Positions 24,719-33,348 of a DNA stretch of 64,000 nt are shown in pieces. Made by a program: the position numbers and the translations under genes. Under the pieces are notes generated by a model that was not told where the DNA came from, did no database searches, and saw only the letters and a list, made by a program, of their open reading frames with translations. The first letter of the stretch is position 1, and every line of letters begins with the position of its first letter. This DNA comes from Aliitabrizicola sp031408575 (GTDB taxonomy: Bacteria; Pseudomonadota; Alphaproteobacteria; Rhodobacterales; Rhodobacteraceae): contig JANNWS010000208.1 in assembly GCA_031408575.1 (NCBI GenBank), positions 1 to 64,000 on the forward strand, written 5' to 3'.

Positions 24719-25921
24719 TCAGACCGTAGTTGCGTCGGATGTCCGTCTCGACGTCGTAAAGGCCCGGTCAAGGTCGGGATGCAAGTCCATCCCCAATCCC
24801 GGTCCGGGCGGAACCGTGATCATTCCGTGCCTGACCTCGGGCAAAGCCGTGACCAGATCGCGGTACCAGGTGCGGTAGAAGGCACGCACGCTTTCCTGCA
24901 CCAGCGCGTTGGGCGCGTTCAGCGACAGATGTGTGCTCGCGCACAGCACGACCGGCCCCGTGCAGTCATGCGGGGCGATCGGCAGGTGCCAGGCCTCGGC
25001 CATCGACGCAATCTTGCGCGCCTCGGACAGCCCGCCACACCACGAAAGGTCCAGCATCACCACGCCGGCCGCCCCGGTTTCCAGAAGATCGCGGAACCCC
25101 CAGCGGGTTGCCAGCGTCTCGGAGGCCGAGATCGGTGCCGGCGACGCCTCGGCATAGCGTTTCAGGCTCGACAGACTGTCCATCCTGATCGGATCTTCGT
25201 GCCAGAATGTCTGATAGGGGGCCAGCGCCTTGGCTATCTGAATTGCAGGCAAGAGTTGCCACATCGAGTGAAATTCGACCATGATGTCGATCCGGTCACC
25301 AACTGCGCGCCTGATCTTTTCGAACGGTTCCAGAGCCTTGCGCAGATCAGCGCCTGAGATGTATTGTCCTCGTGTGGCTTCGGCCGCCTGGTCGAACGGC
25401 CAGATCTTCATCGCCGTGATACCCTCTTCCAGAAGGGAATGGGCCAGTTCATCCGCATGGGTCAGGAACCCGTTCAGGTCGTCATAGTCGGCGCCCGTGC
25501 CGAGACCGAAGTTGGCCGTCACTTGCCCCGAGGTTTTCTTGACGTATTCCGTGCCGGCGCAGGTATTGTAGGTGCGGATCTCGCGCCTTGTGAAGCCGCC
25601 CAGCAACTGCGCAATCGGCTGGTTCAATGCCTTGCCGAACAGATCCCAAAGCGCGATGTCAAAGGCCGAATTGCCCCGCATCTCGGCCCCGGAGGACCGG
25701 AAGCCCAGATAGCCCACCAGATCAGCGGCCAAACGGTCGATCTCAAGGGGGTCTTGGCCAATGACACGGGGGGCAATGTATTCGTGTACATGGGCCTCGA
25801 CCGTAGCCGCGCCGAAAAATGTTTCACCGAGGCCGCATAGCCCGGCATCCGTATGTACCTTGAGCCACAGCAAATTGGGCCGTTCCGCGACACGGATGGT
25901 TTCAAGGGCGGTGATCTTCAT
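24719..25921 (-). CDS. Mandelate racemase/muconate lactonizing enzyme-family dehydratase
   Basis: A 400-residue enolase-superfamily enzyme, probably a sugar-acid dehydratase. The N-terminal capping domain is followed by a barrel with MKIWPFD (Lys, about 179), metal ligands in MVEFHSMW, FWHEDP and SASETLATRWG, and PHDCTGP with a candidate catalytic His. The pattern resembles the mannonate/galactonate dehydratase branch, whose product is a 2-keto-3-deoxy acid. It overlaps the regulator gene by 4 bp and precedes the binding protein by 36 bp. Confidence 0.85.
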   Translation of the reverse strand: MKITALETIRVAERPNLLWLKVHTDAGLCGLGETFFGAATVEAHVHEYIAPRVIGQDPLEIDRLAADLVGYLGFRSSGAEMRGNSAFDIALWDLFGKALNQPIAQLLGGFTRREIRTYNTCAGTEYVKKTSGQVTANFGLGTGADYDDLNGFLTHADELAHSLLEEGITAMKIWPFDQAAEATRGQYISGADLRKALEPFEKIRRAVGDRIDIMVEFHSMWQLLPAIQIAKALAPYQTFWHEDPIRMDSLSSLKRYAEASPAPISASETLATRWGFRDLLETGAAGVVMLDLSWCGGLSEARKIASMAEAWHLPIAPHDCTGPVVLCASTHLSLNAPNALVQESVRAFYRTWYRDLVTALPEVRHGMITVPPGPGLGMDLHPDLDRAFTTSRRTSDATTV

Positions 25922-26619
25922 GACAGCCCTGCTGTCAGCAACGCCCGGACACTTTCGTCGAAATGCAAAGACATAGCCGCCGTGGCTTTTTGCGGGTCAC
26001 TGGCGGCGACCGCCTCGGCAATCTCGACATGGGTTGCCACCATCAGATCGCGCGAGGCCTGGGTGGGGCGACTTTTCCAGCCGATGGGCCAGGTCTGGCG
26101 GGTGATTCCCTGAAATGCGCCGATCAGCAGCGAATAGACCGGGTTGCGCGACGCACGGGCCAGGGCGGTGTGAAAGGCCAGATCATGCTCCATCAACGCG
26201 GCCGAGTTGGCGGCGCTGCGACGCATGTTGTAGGCAAGGTCAAGGATCTCGGTCGCCTCGGCATCGCTGCGACGGATCGCAGCCAGGGTCACGATCCGCG
26301 TCTCGATTGTGCGGCGCACGTCGTAGATCTGCTGAATGTTGATCTGGTCGGTGTGTACGCCATGTTCAATCATCAGCGACATGGCGCCATGGTCGATCTG
26401 CGCCACTGTGGCCCGCTTGCCGGTTGCCAGTTCGATAATCCGCATCGCCGCGAGGGACCGAAACGCCTCGCGGACCACGGTCCGCGACACGTTCAACTCT
26501 TTCGACAACAGCGCCTCGGACGGCAGTTTGTCGCCCGGCATCAGGTCCTTTTCGCGGATATGCCGCGAGATGGCGCCGATGGCATCCCCGACCAACCCCA
26601 AGTTGCTGACGTGTTCCAC
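25918..26619 (-). CDS. GntR-family transcriptional regulator (FCD domain)
   Basis: A GntR winged helix (LPSEALLSKELNVSRTVVREAFRSLAAMRII) followed by an all-helical FCD ligand domain with HDLAFHTALARAS, typical of sugar-acid and carboxylate regulators. I chose GTG at 26619 (VEHVSNLGLVGDAI, 233 residues) because GGGGGT precedes it; TTG at 26631 is the alternative. A perfect 15-bp palindrome lies just upstream, so autoregulation of the whole operon is likely. It heads the nine-gene operon. Confidence 0.88.
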   Translation of the reverse strand: MEHVSNLGLVGDAIGAISRHIREKDLMPGDKLPSEALLSKELNVSRTVVREAFRSLAAMRIIELATGKRATVAQIDHGAMSLMIEHGVHTDQINIQQIYDVRRTIETRIVTLAAIRRSDAEATEILDLAYNMRRSAANSAALMEHDLAFHTALARASRNPVYSLLIGAFQGITRQTWPIGWKSRPTQASRDLMVATHVEIAEAVAASDPQKATAAMSLHFDESVRALLTAGLS

Positions 26620-26631
26620 ACCGACCCCCAA

Positions 26632-26646
26632 ACCTGTATGACAGGT
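26632..26646. promoter_or_regulatory. Palindrome ACCTGTATGACAGGT, candidate GntR operator
   Basis: A perfect 6-3-6 inverted repeat with core TGTATGACA, which fits the TNGTNNNACNA pattern of FCD-type GntR operators. It ends 13 bp upstream of the regulator's GTG start, so binding would block transcription or initiation of the operon. No second full copy was seen in the 26620-26848 gap. Confidence 0.6.
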
Positions 26647-26848
26647 TCTGCTTCAAGAACATCTATCTATGGCCCATCCTGTCTGTCAACAGCTTCGTTC
26701 GGGGGTGTGTATGGGCGCAAAGCTGATCCTCGCGCACTGCGATACCGCGGGGGAAAGTGCGGTCAGAGCACTTGGGCATCGGGTCTGCAGGCCTATGCGA
26801 CCGGCGTTACCTCAAAATAGCGTCGCCGCAGGCCAGCTGACTGACCCG

Positions 26849-28306
26849 TTACGCATCAGCGAGAAAGACGCGCAATGTCTCGGCTGAACCCGTCTGCCAC
26901 AAACGGGTCAGGTGTCGGGCAAAAGCTTCGTGCAGACGTGCGTCTTGGCCCGTCTCGCCGTAAACCTCGGTAAGTCCCAGCCAGATTGCCGGGTCATCTT
27001 TCGCCAGCCGCGAGACGGCCGACAGCTTATCCCAATTCGGATCGTTCGGCTGCGTGACAGCCCCGCTGTCTGTCGTGCCAAAGCAATACCGGCACCAAAG
27101 CGCGGACGCCAACGCCAGCCCTTCGATGCTGCCCCCCGACGCCAATGCGTCGCGCAGGCTTGGCAGTATGAATTTTGGCTGTCGGTTGGACCCATCCAGA
27201 CAAAGCCGCTGCACCGTGTCGGCCACCTCGGGGTTAGAGAACCGGTCGCGGATCAGGGTGTAATAAGTTCCAAGGTCCGTGCCGGGAACCGGTGGCACGT
27301 AGGGAATGATCTCGGTCCGCTCAACCTTGTCGAGAAACGCCGAGATCAAAGGATGCGCCATCGCCTGATGCGCATAATGCACGTCCATCAACCCGCCGGG
27401 ATAGGCGATCAGCGCATGGCCGCCGTTCAGCATGCGGATTTTCATGGTCTCGTAGGCGTGGACGTCGTCGGTGAAAGTCACGCCGACCCTTTCCAGCGGG
27501 GGGCGGCCGTTGGGGAAGTGGTCTTGCAGAACCCACTGGCGAAACGGCTCGCAGGTCACCGGGATCGGATCGTCGGCAAGGCCAAAGGTGGCGGCAATCG
27601 CACGCTCGCGCGGGCCGGTGGCCGGGGTGATGCGATCCACCATGCCGCTGGGGAAGGCCACATTGCGCTTGATCCAGTCAGCCAATTCCGGGTCCGACAG
27701 GCGGGCAAGGCCCACGACCGCTGCCTCGGTCACATGCCCATTGCCCGGCAAGTTGTCACAGGACATGACAGTGAAAGGGGCAATCCCGGTGGCACGACGT
27801 GCCTTCAGCGCGGCCACGATGGCCCCGAATACGGTAGACGGGCGGTCAGGTGTCTGTGCGTCGGCCACGATGTCGGGGGCGGTGGTGTCAAACCGGCCGG
27901 TTTCGGCGCTGAGGAAATAGCCCCCTTCGGTCACCGTCAGGCTGACGATGCGGATCTCTGGCCGGATCATCGCGACGATCAGCGGTGCGTTGGCTGGGGC
28001 AACCTCGATGAAGCCGACCATCGCCCCGACGCGGCGGGCAGTCTTGCCGGCGGGGTCCAGCTCGATCACCGTCGAAAGGCAGTCCTGCGCCAGCATGGCG
28101 TCGCGCATTTTCGCATCTGCCGGCCGGACGCCCGCGCCAAGAATTCCCCAATCCAGTGCCAGACCCCTGTTCATCAGGTCGTCCAGATAGACAGCCATAT
28201 GGGCACGGTGGAAGTTGCCAAGGCCGATGTGGACGATGCCGGGGGTCACCTTGCTGCGGTCATAGGTCGGCAGCGCGACGGGCAGGGTGTTTGCGTTCAC
28301 GGTCAT
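26849..28306 (-). CDS. mtlK: Mannitol 2-dehydrogenase
   Basis: The 485-residue long-chain polyol dehydrogenase would oxidise D-mannitol to D-fructose with NAD+. It shows the family N-terminus GIVHIGLGNFHRAHMAVYLDDL and the catalytic region KIRMLNGGHALIAYPG with the conserved Lys/Asn/His. I took the ATG at 28306 (MTVNANTLPV), which overlaps the smoS stop by 4 bp; the frame upstream is antisense-like read-through of smoS. D-arabinitol is a usual second substrate in this family. It ends the polyol operon; no fructokinase gene follows here. Confidence 0.92.
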   Translation of the reverse strand: MTVNANTLPVALPTYDRSKVTPGIVHIGLGNFHRAHMAVYLDDLMNRGLALDWGILGAGVRPADAKMRDAMLAQDCLSTVIELDPAGKTARRVGAMVGFIEVAPANAPLIVAMIRPEIRIVSLTVTEGGYFLSAETGRFDTTAPDIVADAQTPDRPSTVFGAIVAALKARRATGIAPFTVMSCDNLPGNGHVTEAAVVGLARLSDPELADWIKRNVAFPSGMVDRITPATGPRERAIAATFGLADDPIPVTCEPFRQWVLQDHFPNGRPPLERVGVTFTDDVHAYETMKIRMLNGGHALIAYPGGLMDVHYAHQAMAHPLISAFLDKVERTEIIPYVPPVPGTDLGTYYTLIRDRFSNPEVADTVQRLCLDGSNRQPKFILPSLRDALASGGSIEGLALASALWCRYCFGTTDSGAVTQPNDPNWDKLSAVSRLAKDDPAIWLGLTEVYGETGQDARLHEAFARHLTRLWQTGSAETLRVFLADA

Positions 28307-29070
28307 GCCACCCAGTTGCCGCCGTCCACGCCAAAGCATTGGGCGACGATGTATTTCGCTTCTTCGGTAGCAAGGAAGATGGCGATGCCGGTCAGATCTT
28401 CCGCCGTTCCCATCCGGCCGAAGGGAACGGCTTCGCCGACCTCGCGCTTTTTCTGGCCCGGCGCCTTGCCTTCGTATTGCGCAAAGAACGCATCCACTCC
28501 GTCCCAGTGCTCGCCGTCGACCACGCCGGGGGCGATGGCATTCACATTGATGCCGTGAGCGATCAGGTTCAGCCCGGCGGATTGGGTCAGCGAGATCACG
28601 GCGGCCTTGGTGGCGCAATAGACGGCAACCAGCGATTCGCCACGCCGTCCGGCCTGACTGGCCATGTTGATGATGGTGCCGCGACCACGCGGGATCATGT
28701 GCCGCGCGGCGGCCTGCAAGCAGAACAGCGTGCCCGCGACGTTGACGGCAAAGAGCTTGTCATAGTCGGTGCGGGTGATCTGGGCGATCGGGGCGGCAGT
28801 GAACAGGGCAGCGTTGTTGATCAGGATGTCGAGATGGCCCATGCGACCGATTGCCTGGGCAAAAGCCGCGTCGATGGAGTCCTGTTGCGTCACGTCCAGC
28901 GCCACGGCTTGGGCCTGCGGGCCGATCGCGTGCGCGGCGGCGGTTGCCGCGTCAAGGTTGATGTCCGCTATGGCAACCCGTGCGCCCTCCGCGACATAGG
29001 CACGGGCGAACGCGAGGCCGATGCCGCGTGCGGCCCCGGTGATCAGGGCGGTTTTTCCCTGCAGTCTCAT
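28303..29070 (-). CDS. smoS: Sorbitol dehydrogenase (SDR, SmoS/PolS-like)
   Basis: A 255-residue SDR matching Rhodobacter sorbitol/galactitol dehydrogenase. It has TGAARGIGLA (12-21), NNAA, the catalytic MASQAGRRGESLVAVYCATKAA (Ser, Tyr, Lys), and the C-terminal FGVDGGNWVA. It would oxidise D-sorbitol to fructose and galactitol to tagatose. Overlap of 4 bp with both neighbours (smoK stop side and mtlK start) marks tight coupling. Confidence 0.9.
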   Translation of the reverse strand: MRLQGKTALITGAARGIGLAFARAYVAEGARVAIADINLDAATAAAHAIGPQAQAVALDVTQQDSIDAAFAQAIGRMGHLDILINNAALFTAAPIAQITRTDYDKLFAVNVAGTLFCLQAAARHMIPRGRGTIINMASQAGRRGESLVAVYCATKAAVISLTQSAGLNLIAHGINVNAIAPGVVDGEHWDGVDAFFAQYEGKAPGQKKREVGEAVPFGRMGTAEDLTGIAIFLATEEAKYIVAQCFGVDGGNWVA

Positions 29071-30056
29071 AGCGCCAGTCCTGCTGCGTCAAAGCGGTGA
29101 ATCTTGCCGGCGGGGGACAGTTTTACCCGGTCGCCGTGGTGCACGCCCAACTCGCCCGGCCCGCGCACGTTCAGCGTGCCGAGGCCGGGCACCTCGACCT
29201 TGATGAAGCTGTCGGAGCCGAGATGTTCCGACAGGCCCACCACACCTTCCCACGGGCCGTCGCCGACGGTAATGTGTTCAGGGCGGATGCCGATGGTGTG
29301 GGCGTTGTGTTGCGCTGCCTCGGGCCCTTCGATGAAGTTCATCCGGGGTGATCCGATGAAGCCTGCGACAAACTGGTTGCGCGGCGTGTGATACAGCGCC
29401 AGGGGCGAGCCAACCTGCTCGATCCGGCCCGCGTTCAGCACCACGATCTTGTCGGCCATCGTCATCGCTTCGACCTGATCGTGGGTCACATAGACCATGG
29501 TAGTTTTCAGAGACTGGTGCAGTTCGGAAATCTCCTGCCGCATCCCCACCCGCAGGGCGGCGTCAAGGTTCGACAGCGGCTCGTCAAACAGGAAGGCCGC
29601 AGGTTCGCGCACGATGGCGCGGCCAATGGCAACGCGCTGGCGCTGGCCGCCCGATAGCTGGCCGGGGCGGCGGTCGAGGTAACCGGACAGGTTCAGCACC
29701 TTCGCCGCGCGTTCTACCCGGCGGTCCTGCTCGGCTGTGTCCATCCGGGCCATTTTCAGCGGGAACTGGATGTTCTTGCGTACGGTCATGTGAGGGTACA
29801 AGGCGTAGCTTTGAAACACCATCGCAAGACCGCGCTTGGCGGGCGGCAGGTTTGTTGCGTCCTTGCCGTCGATGTCGATGACGCCCGAGGTGGTATCTTC
29901 CAGCCCCGCAATCAACCGCAGCAACGTGGATTTCCCACAGCCAGAGGGGCCGACGAAGACAACGAATTCGCCGTCCTCGATGGTCAGGTCAATGCCGGGA
30001 ATGACATCCACTTCGCCGAATGATTTCCGCACCTTGGTCAGTTGTATCTTGCCCAC
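29067..30056 (-). CDS. smoK: Polyol ABC transporter ATP-binding protein
   Basis: A 329-residue MalK-type ATPase. Walker A GPSGCGKST (about 37-45), signature LSGGQRQRVAIGRAI, Walker B AFLFDEPLSNLD, and a C-terminal TOBE domain (TIGIRPEHITVGDG). It powers sorbitol/mannitol import together with SmoE, SmoF and SmoG. It sits 7 bp after smoG. Confidence 0.92.
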   Translation of the reverse strand: MGKIQLTKVRKSFGEVDVIPGIDLTIEDGEFVVFVGPSGCGKSTLLRLIAGLEDTTSGVIDIDGKDATNLPPAKRGLAMVFQSYALYPHMTVRKNIQFPLKMARMDTAEQDRRVERAAKVLNLSGYLDRRPGQLSGGQRQRVAIGRAIVREPAAFLFDEPLSNLDAALRVGMRQEISELHQSLKTTMVYVTHDQVEAMTMADKIVVLNAGRIEQVGSPLALYHTPRNQFVAGFIGSPRMNFIEGPEAAQHNAHTIGIRPEHITVGDGPWEGVVGLSEHLGSDSFIKVEVPGLGTLNVRGPGELGVHHGDRVKLSPAGKIHRFDAAGLAL

Positions 30057-30063
30057 ATCGTCC

Positions 30064-30894
30064 TCACTTCACCGCGCCAAACGTCAGACCGCGCACGAGT
30101 TGCTTCTGGCTGAACCAGCCCAGGATCAGGATCGGCAGGATGGCCATCGCCGAGGCAGCCGACAGTTTCGCGTAGAACAGGCCCTGCGGCGCCGAAAAGC
30201 TGGCGATGAAGGCCGACAGGGGGGCCGCCTTGGTGGTGGTCAGCACGATGGTCCAGAACGCCTCGTTCCACGCCAGGATGATGTTCAACAGCATGGTCGA
30301 GGCGATGCCGGGCAGGGCCATCGGGGTCAGGACATGGACGATCTCGTTCCACAGGCCCGCGCCGTCCATGCGCGCCGCCTCAAGGATTTCGCCGGGGATT
30401 TCCTTGAAATAAGTGTACAGCATCCAGACGATGATCGGCAGGTTCATCAGCATCAGGGCTACGACGAGGCCGGTTTTTGTGTCGATCAGCCCCATCTGCT
30501 GAAACAGCAGATAAAGCGGGATCATCACCGCCACAGCCGGCATCATCTTGGTAGACAGCATCCACATCAGCAGGTCCTTGGTCCGCTTGCCGGGAACAAA
30601 CGCCATCGCCCAGGCTGCCGGAATTGCGATTGCAAGACCAACCAGCGTCGAGCCGACTGCGATGACCACCGAATTCCAGAAGAAGCGCGGGTAGTCCGAC
30701 CGTGCCCAGACATCGACGTAATTCTGCAAGGTCCAGTCCGCCGCCAGCAGCACCGGAGGTGAGGCGACGGCAGAACTTTCGGTCTTGAAGCTGGTCAGGA
30801 TCATCCACAGCACCGGAAAAAAGATGATCAGCGCGACCGACCATGCGGCGATGGTCGTCAGCATGCGGCGGCGGGGGGATTGGGCGCGGGCCAT
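30064..30894 (-). CDS. smoG: Polyol ABC transporter permease SmoG
   Basis: A 276-residue MalG-type permease with six hydrophobic segments and the cytoplasmic EAA loop EILEAARMDGAGLWNEIVHVLTP that docks on the ATPase. It follows smoF by 12 bp. The pair SmoF/SmoG would form the membrane channel. Confidence 0.9.
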   Translation of the reverse strand: MARAQSPRRRMLTTIAAWSVALIIFFPVLWMILTSFKTESSAVASPPVLLAADWTLQNYVDVWARSDYPRFFWNSVVIAVGSTLVGLAIAIPAAWAMAFVPGKRTKDLLMWMLSTKMMPAVAVMIPLYLLFQQMGLIDTKTGLVVALMLMNLPIIVWMLYTYFKEIPGEILEAARMDGAGLWNEIVHVLTPMALPGIASTMLLNIILAWNEAFWTIVLTTTKAAPLSAFIASFSAPQGLFYAKLSAASAMAILPILILGWFSQKQLVRGLTFGAVK

Positions 30895-30906
30895 CGGTTC
30901 CTCCGG

Positions 30907-31779
30907 TCAGGTGTCAAGGTGACGGCCGATGCCGCGCATCAGGAAATAGGCGACGATATTGGCCAGGATCACCGCGATGATCCCACCCGCGGCGGCCCGC
31001 CCGATGTCCTTTGCCGCGATGGCCTGTTTGAAGATCATGTAGGGCAGGGTGGTGGATGCCGATCCCGGCCCGCCTTGCGTGGTCGTGTAGATTTCGCCGA
31101 AGATGCCCAGCAGGAAAATGGTCTGGATCAGGATCACCACGGTAATTGCCCGCGTCAGATGCGGCATGATGATGTAGCGAAAGCGGTTGAGGGCGCTCGC
31201 CCCGTCCATTTCGGCCGCTTCAAGCTGTTCGGACGACAGCGATTGCATGGCGGTCAGCAGGATCAGCGTGGCAAAGGGCAGCCATTGCCACGATACGATG
31301 CCGATGATCGAGGCCAGCGGATATTGTTCCAGAAACAGGATCGGCTGCGCGCCGAACCCGCGCGCGATAGCGGCGAACAGACCGTTCTGCGGGTGCATGA
31401 ACAGGTTCTCCCAGATCGACGCAGCCACCGGCGGCATGACGAAGAAGGGTGCGATCACAAGGATGCGCAGCACACCCTGACCCCGGACCGGCTGATCGAT
31501 CAGCAGCGCGATCAGGATGCCCAGCACGACGGTGATGATCAGAACGCCAAGCACAAGTGCCAGCGTGTTAAACAGCGCCAGCCAGAAATCGGGCGAATTC
31601 AGAAACCAGCGGTAATTCGTCAGGCCAACCCAGCCCGACCGTTCCGGCGACAAGAGCCGATAGAACCGGAACGAATAATACAGCGTCAGGGCCAGCGGTA
31701 CCGCCATCCAAATGAACAGCAGGATGACGGACGGTGCGACCATCAGGCGGGACGCGACGCGGCTTGATTGGGTGGCCAT
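30907..31779 (-). CDS. smoF: Polyol ABC transporter permease SmoF
   Basis: A 290-residue MalF-type permease with six hydrophobic segments and the EAA loop SEQLEAAEMDGASALNRFRYIIMPHL. The N-terminus (MATQSSRVASRLMVAPSVILL) places the first membrane span early, without the extra MalF periplasmic domain. A 154 bp gap with a hairpin separates it from smoE. Confidence 0.9.
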   Translation of the reverse strand: MATQSSRVASRLMVAPSVILLFIWMAVPLALTLYYSFRFYRLLSPERSGWVGLTNYRWFLNSPDFWLALFNTLALVLGVLIITVVLGILIALLIDQPVRGQGVLRILVIAPFFVMPPVAASIWENLFMHPQNGLFAAIARGFGAQPILFLEQYPLASIIGIVSWQWLPFATLILLTAMQSLSSEQLEAAEMDGASALNRFRYIIMPHLTRAITVVILIQTIFLLGIFGEIYTTTQGGPGSASTTLPYMIFKQAIAAKDIGRAAAGGIIAVILANIVAYFLMRGIGRHLDT

Positions 31780-31904
31780 GGGGTGGGTCTCTGCCTTGGG
31801 GATCTGTCACGGGGTGGCATCCTGGTTGGGTGCCATGATGTGACCGAAAATTGCGGGACCGGTTCGGGGATACAGCAGGCCCGAGGGCCCGCAGGGGCAA
31901 GGCG

Positions 31905-31925
31905 GGGGCGGCTGCAGGCCGCCCC
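31905..31925 (-). other. Stem-loop between smoE and smoF
   Basis: GGGGCGGC (31905-31912) and GCCGCCCC (31918-31925) are perfect complements around TGCAG. It begins 8 bp after the smoE stop. No U-run follows on the transcribed strand, so it probably protects the smoE message or reduces read-through into the permease genes. Confidence 0.7.
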
Positions 31926-31933
31926 GGTTAACG

Positions 31934-33244
31934 TTACTTGATGTAGCCTGCGGCCTTCATCTCGTCGGAGGTCAGCGTCTGGGCTTCGGCCAGCGCCTCA
32001 TCGGCGGTCTTCTGCCCGGCCAGAGCGGCCGAGAAGATCTCGCCGACCGAGGTTGCCACGCCTGCAAACTCGGGGATCGCCACGAACTGCACCCCGACAT
32101 AAGGCACCGGCTTTACAGTCGGAGCGGTTGGATCGGCGGAATTGATCGAGTCGATGGTCATCTTGGCGAAGGGAACCTTGGCGTATTCCTCGTTGGCATA
32201 TAGCGAGGTGCGGGTGCCCGGAGGAACGTTCGACCAGACATCCATGGACGCGACGAGGGCCAGATAGTCCTTGTTGGTGGCCCAGTTCACGAAAGTCTTG
32301 GCTGCATCCTGAGCATCCGACGAGGTCGGGATCGCAAGCGACCATGCCCAAAGCCAGTTGCCGCGCTTGCCCAGACCGTTGTCGGGGGCGAGGGCGAAGC
32401 CGACCTTGTCGGCGACCGTGGAATCCTTGCCGGTGACGAAAGACGCAGCCACGGTTGCGTCGATCCACATGCCGCACTTGCCTTGATTGAACAGGGTCAG
32501 GTTTTCATTGAAGCCGTTGTTGGATGCGCCGGGCGGGCCGTAGTTCGTCATCAGGTTCAGGTAGAAGTCGAGCGTCGCCTTCCATTCCGGGCTGTCGAAT
32601 TGCGGGGCCCAGGCCTCGTCGAACCAGCGCGCACCGAATGAATTCGACATGGCGGTGAGGAAGGCCATGTTTTCCCCCCAGCCGGCCTTGCCGCGCAGGC
32701 AGATGCCGTTGATGCCGGCATCACGGTTGGTCATTGCCTTGGCGGCGGCTTCGATGTCGGCCCAGGTGGGCGCTTCGGGCATGGTCAGGCCAGCGGCTTC
32801 CATCAGGTCGCGGCGGTACATCACCATCGAGCTTTCGCCGTAGAACGGTGATGCCAGCAGATTGCCGTCAACGGTCAGGCCACCCCTGATCGCGGGCAGC
32901 AGATCGTCCGCGTCATAGTCGGCGGGCAGATCGTTCAGGCTGACGAGCCAACCCTGTTTGCCCCAGATCGGAACCTCATAGGTGCCGATCGTCATGACGT
33001 CATACTGACCGCCACCGGTGGCGATGTCGGTCGTCACATTCTGGCGCAGGACGTTTTCCTCCAGCGTGACCCATTCAACCTTGATGTCGGGGTGCTTGGC
33101 ATAGAAGTCGTCCATCAAACCCTGCATGCGGATCATGTCGCCATTGTTCACGGTGGCAACGGTGATGGTGGTCTCGGCCAACGCGGCACTCGCGAGGGCC
33201 ATCGAGACCGTCGCGCCCAAAAGCGCGCGATACGAGAATTTCAT
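31934..33244 (-). CDS. smoE: Polyol ABC transporter substrate-binding protein
   Basis: A 436-residue extracellular solute-binding protein of family 1 (maltose-type) with signal peptide MKFSYRALLGATVSMALASAALA. It would capture sorbitol and mannitol in the periplasm. The C-terminal half carries the usual WAWSLAIPTSSDAQDAAKTFVNWATNKDY pattern of this family. It follows the SorC-type regulator by 104 bp, where the transporter promoter probably lies. Confidence 0.92.
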   Translation of the reverse strand: MKFSYRALLGATVSMALASAALAETTITVATVNNGDMIRMQGLMDDFYAKHPDIKVEWVTLEENVLRQNVTTDIATGGGQYDVMTIGTYEVPIWGKQGWLVSLNDLPADYDADDLLPAIRGGLTVDGNLLASPFYGESSMVMYRRDLMEAAGLTMPEAPTWADIEAAAKAMTNRDAGINGICLRGKAGWGENMAFLTAMSNSFGARWFDEAWAPQFDSPEWKATLDFYLNLMTNYGPPGASNNGFNENLTLFNQGKCGMWIDATVAASFVTGKDSTVADKVGFALAPDNGLGKRGNWLWAWSLAIPTSSDAQDAAKTFVNWATNKDYLALVASMDVWSNVPPGTRTSLYANEEYAKVPFAKMTIDSINSADPTAPTVKPVPYVGVQFVAIPEFAGVATSVGEIFSAALAGQKTADEALAEAQTLTSDEMKAAGYIK

Positions 33245-33348
33245 GAGCAGTCCTCCCTTGAGCGATTGAGCAATTCATCGCCGTTCGAGTAAATGCCTAC
33301 ACATAGCCATGAGTCGTCAAGCCCCATAACCCGCCGCACATGCAGCCA

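Noticed and set aside
26912..28558. 548-codon plus-strand ORF
   Set aside because: Antisense shadow of mtlK and smoS; no motifs and no ribosome site.
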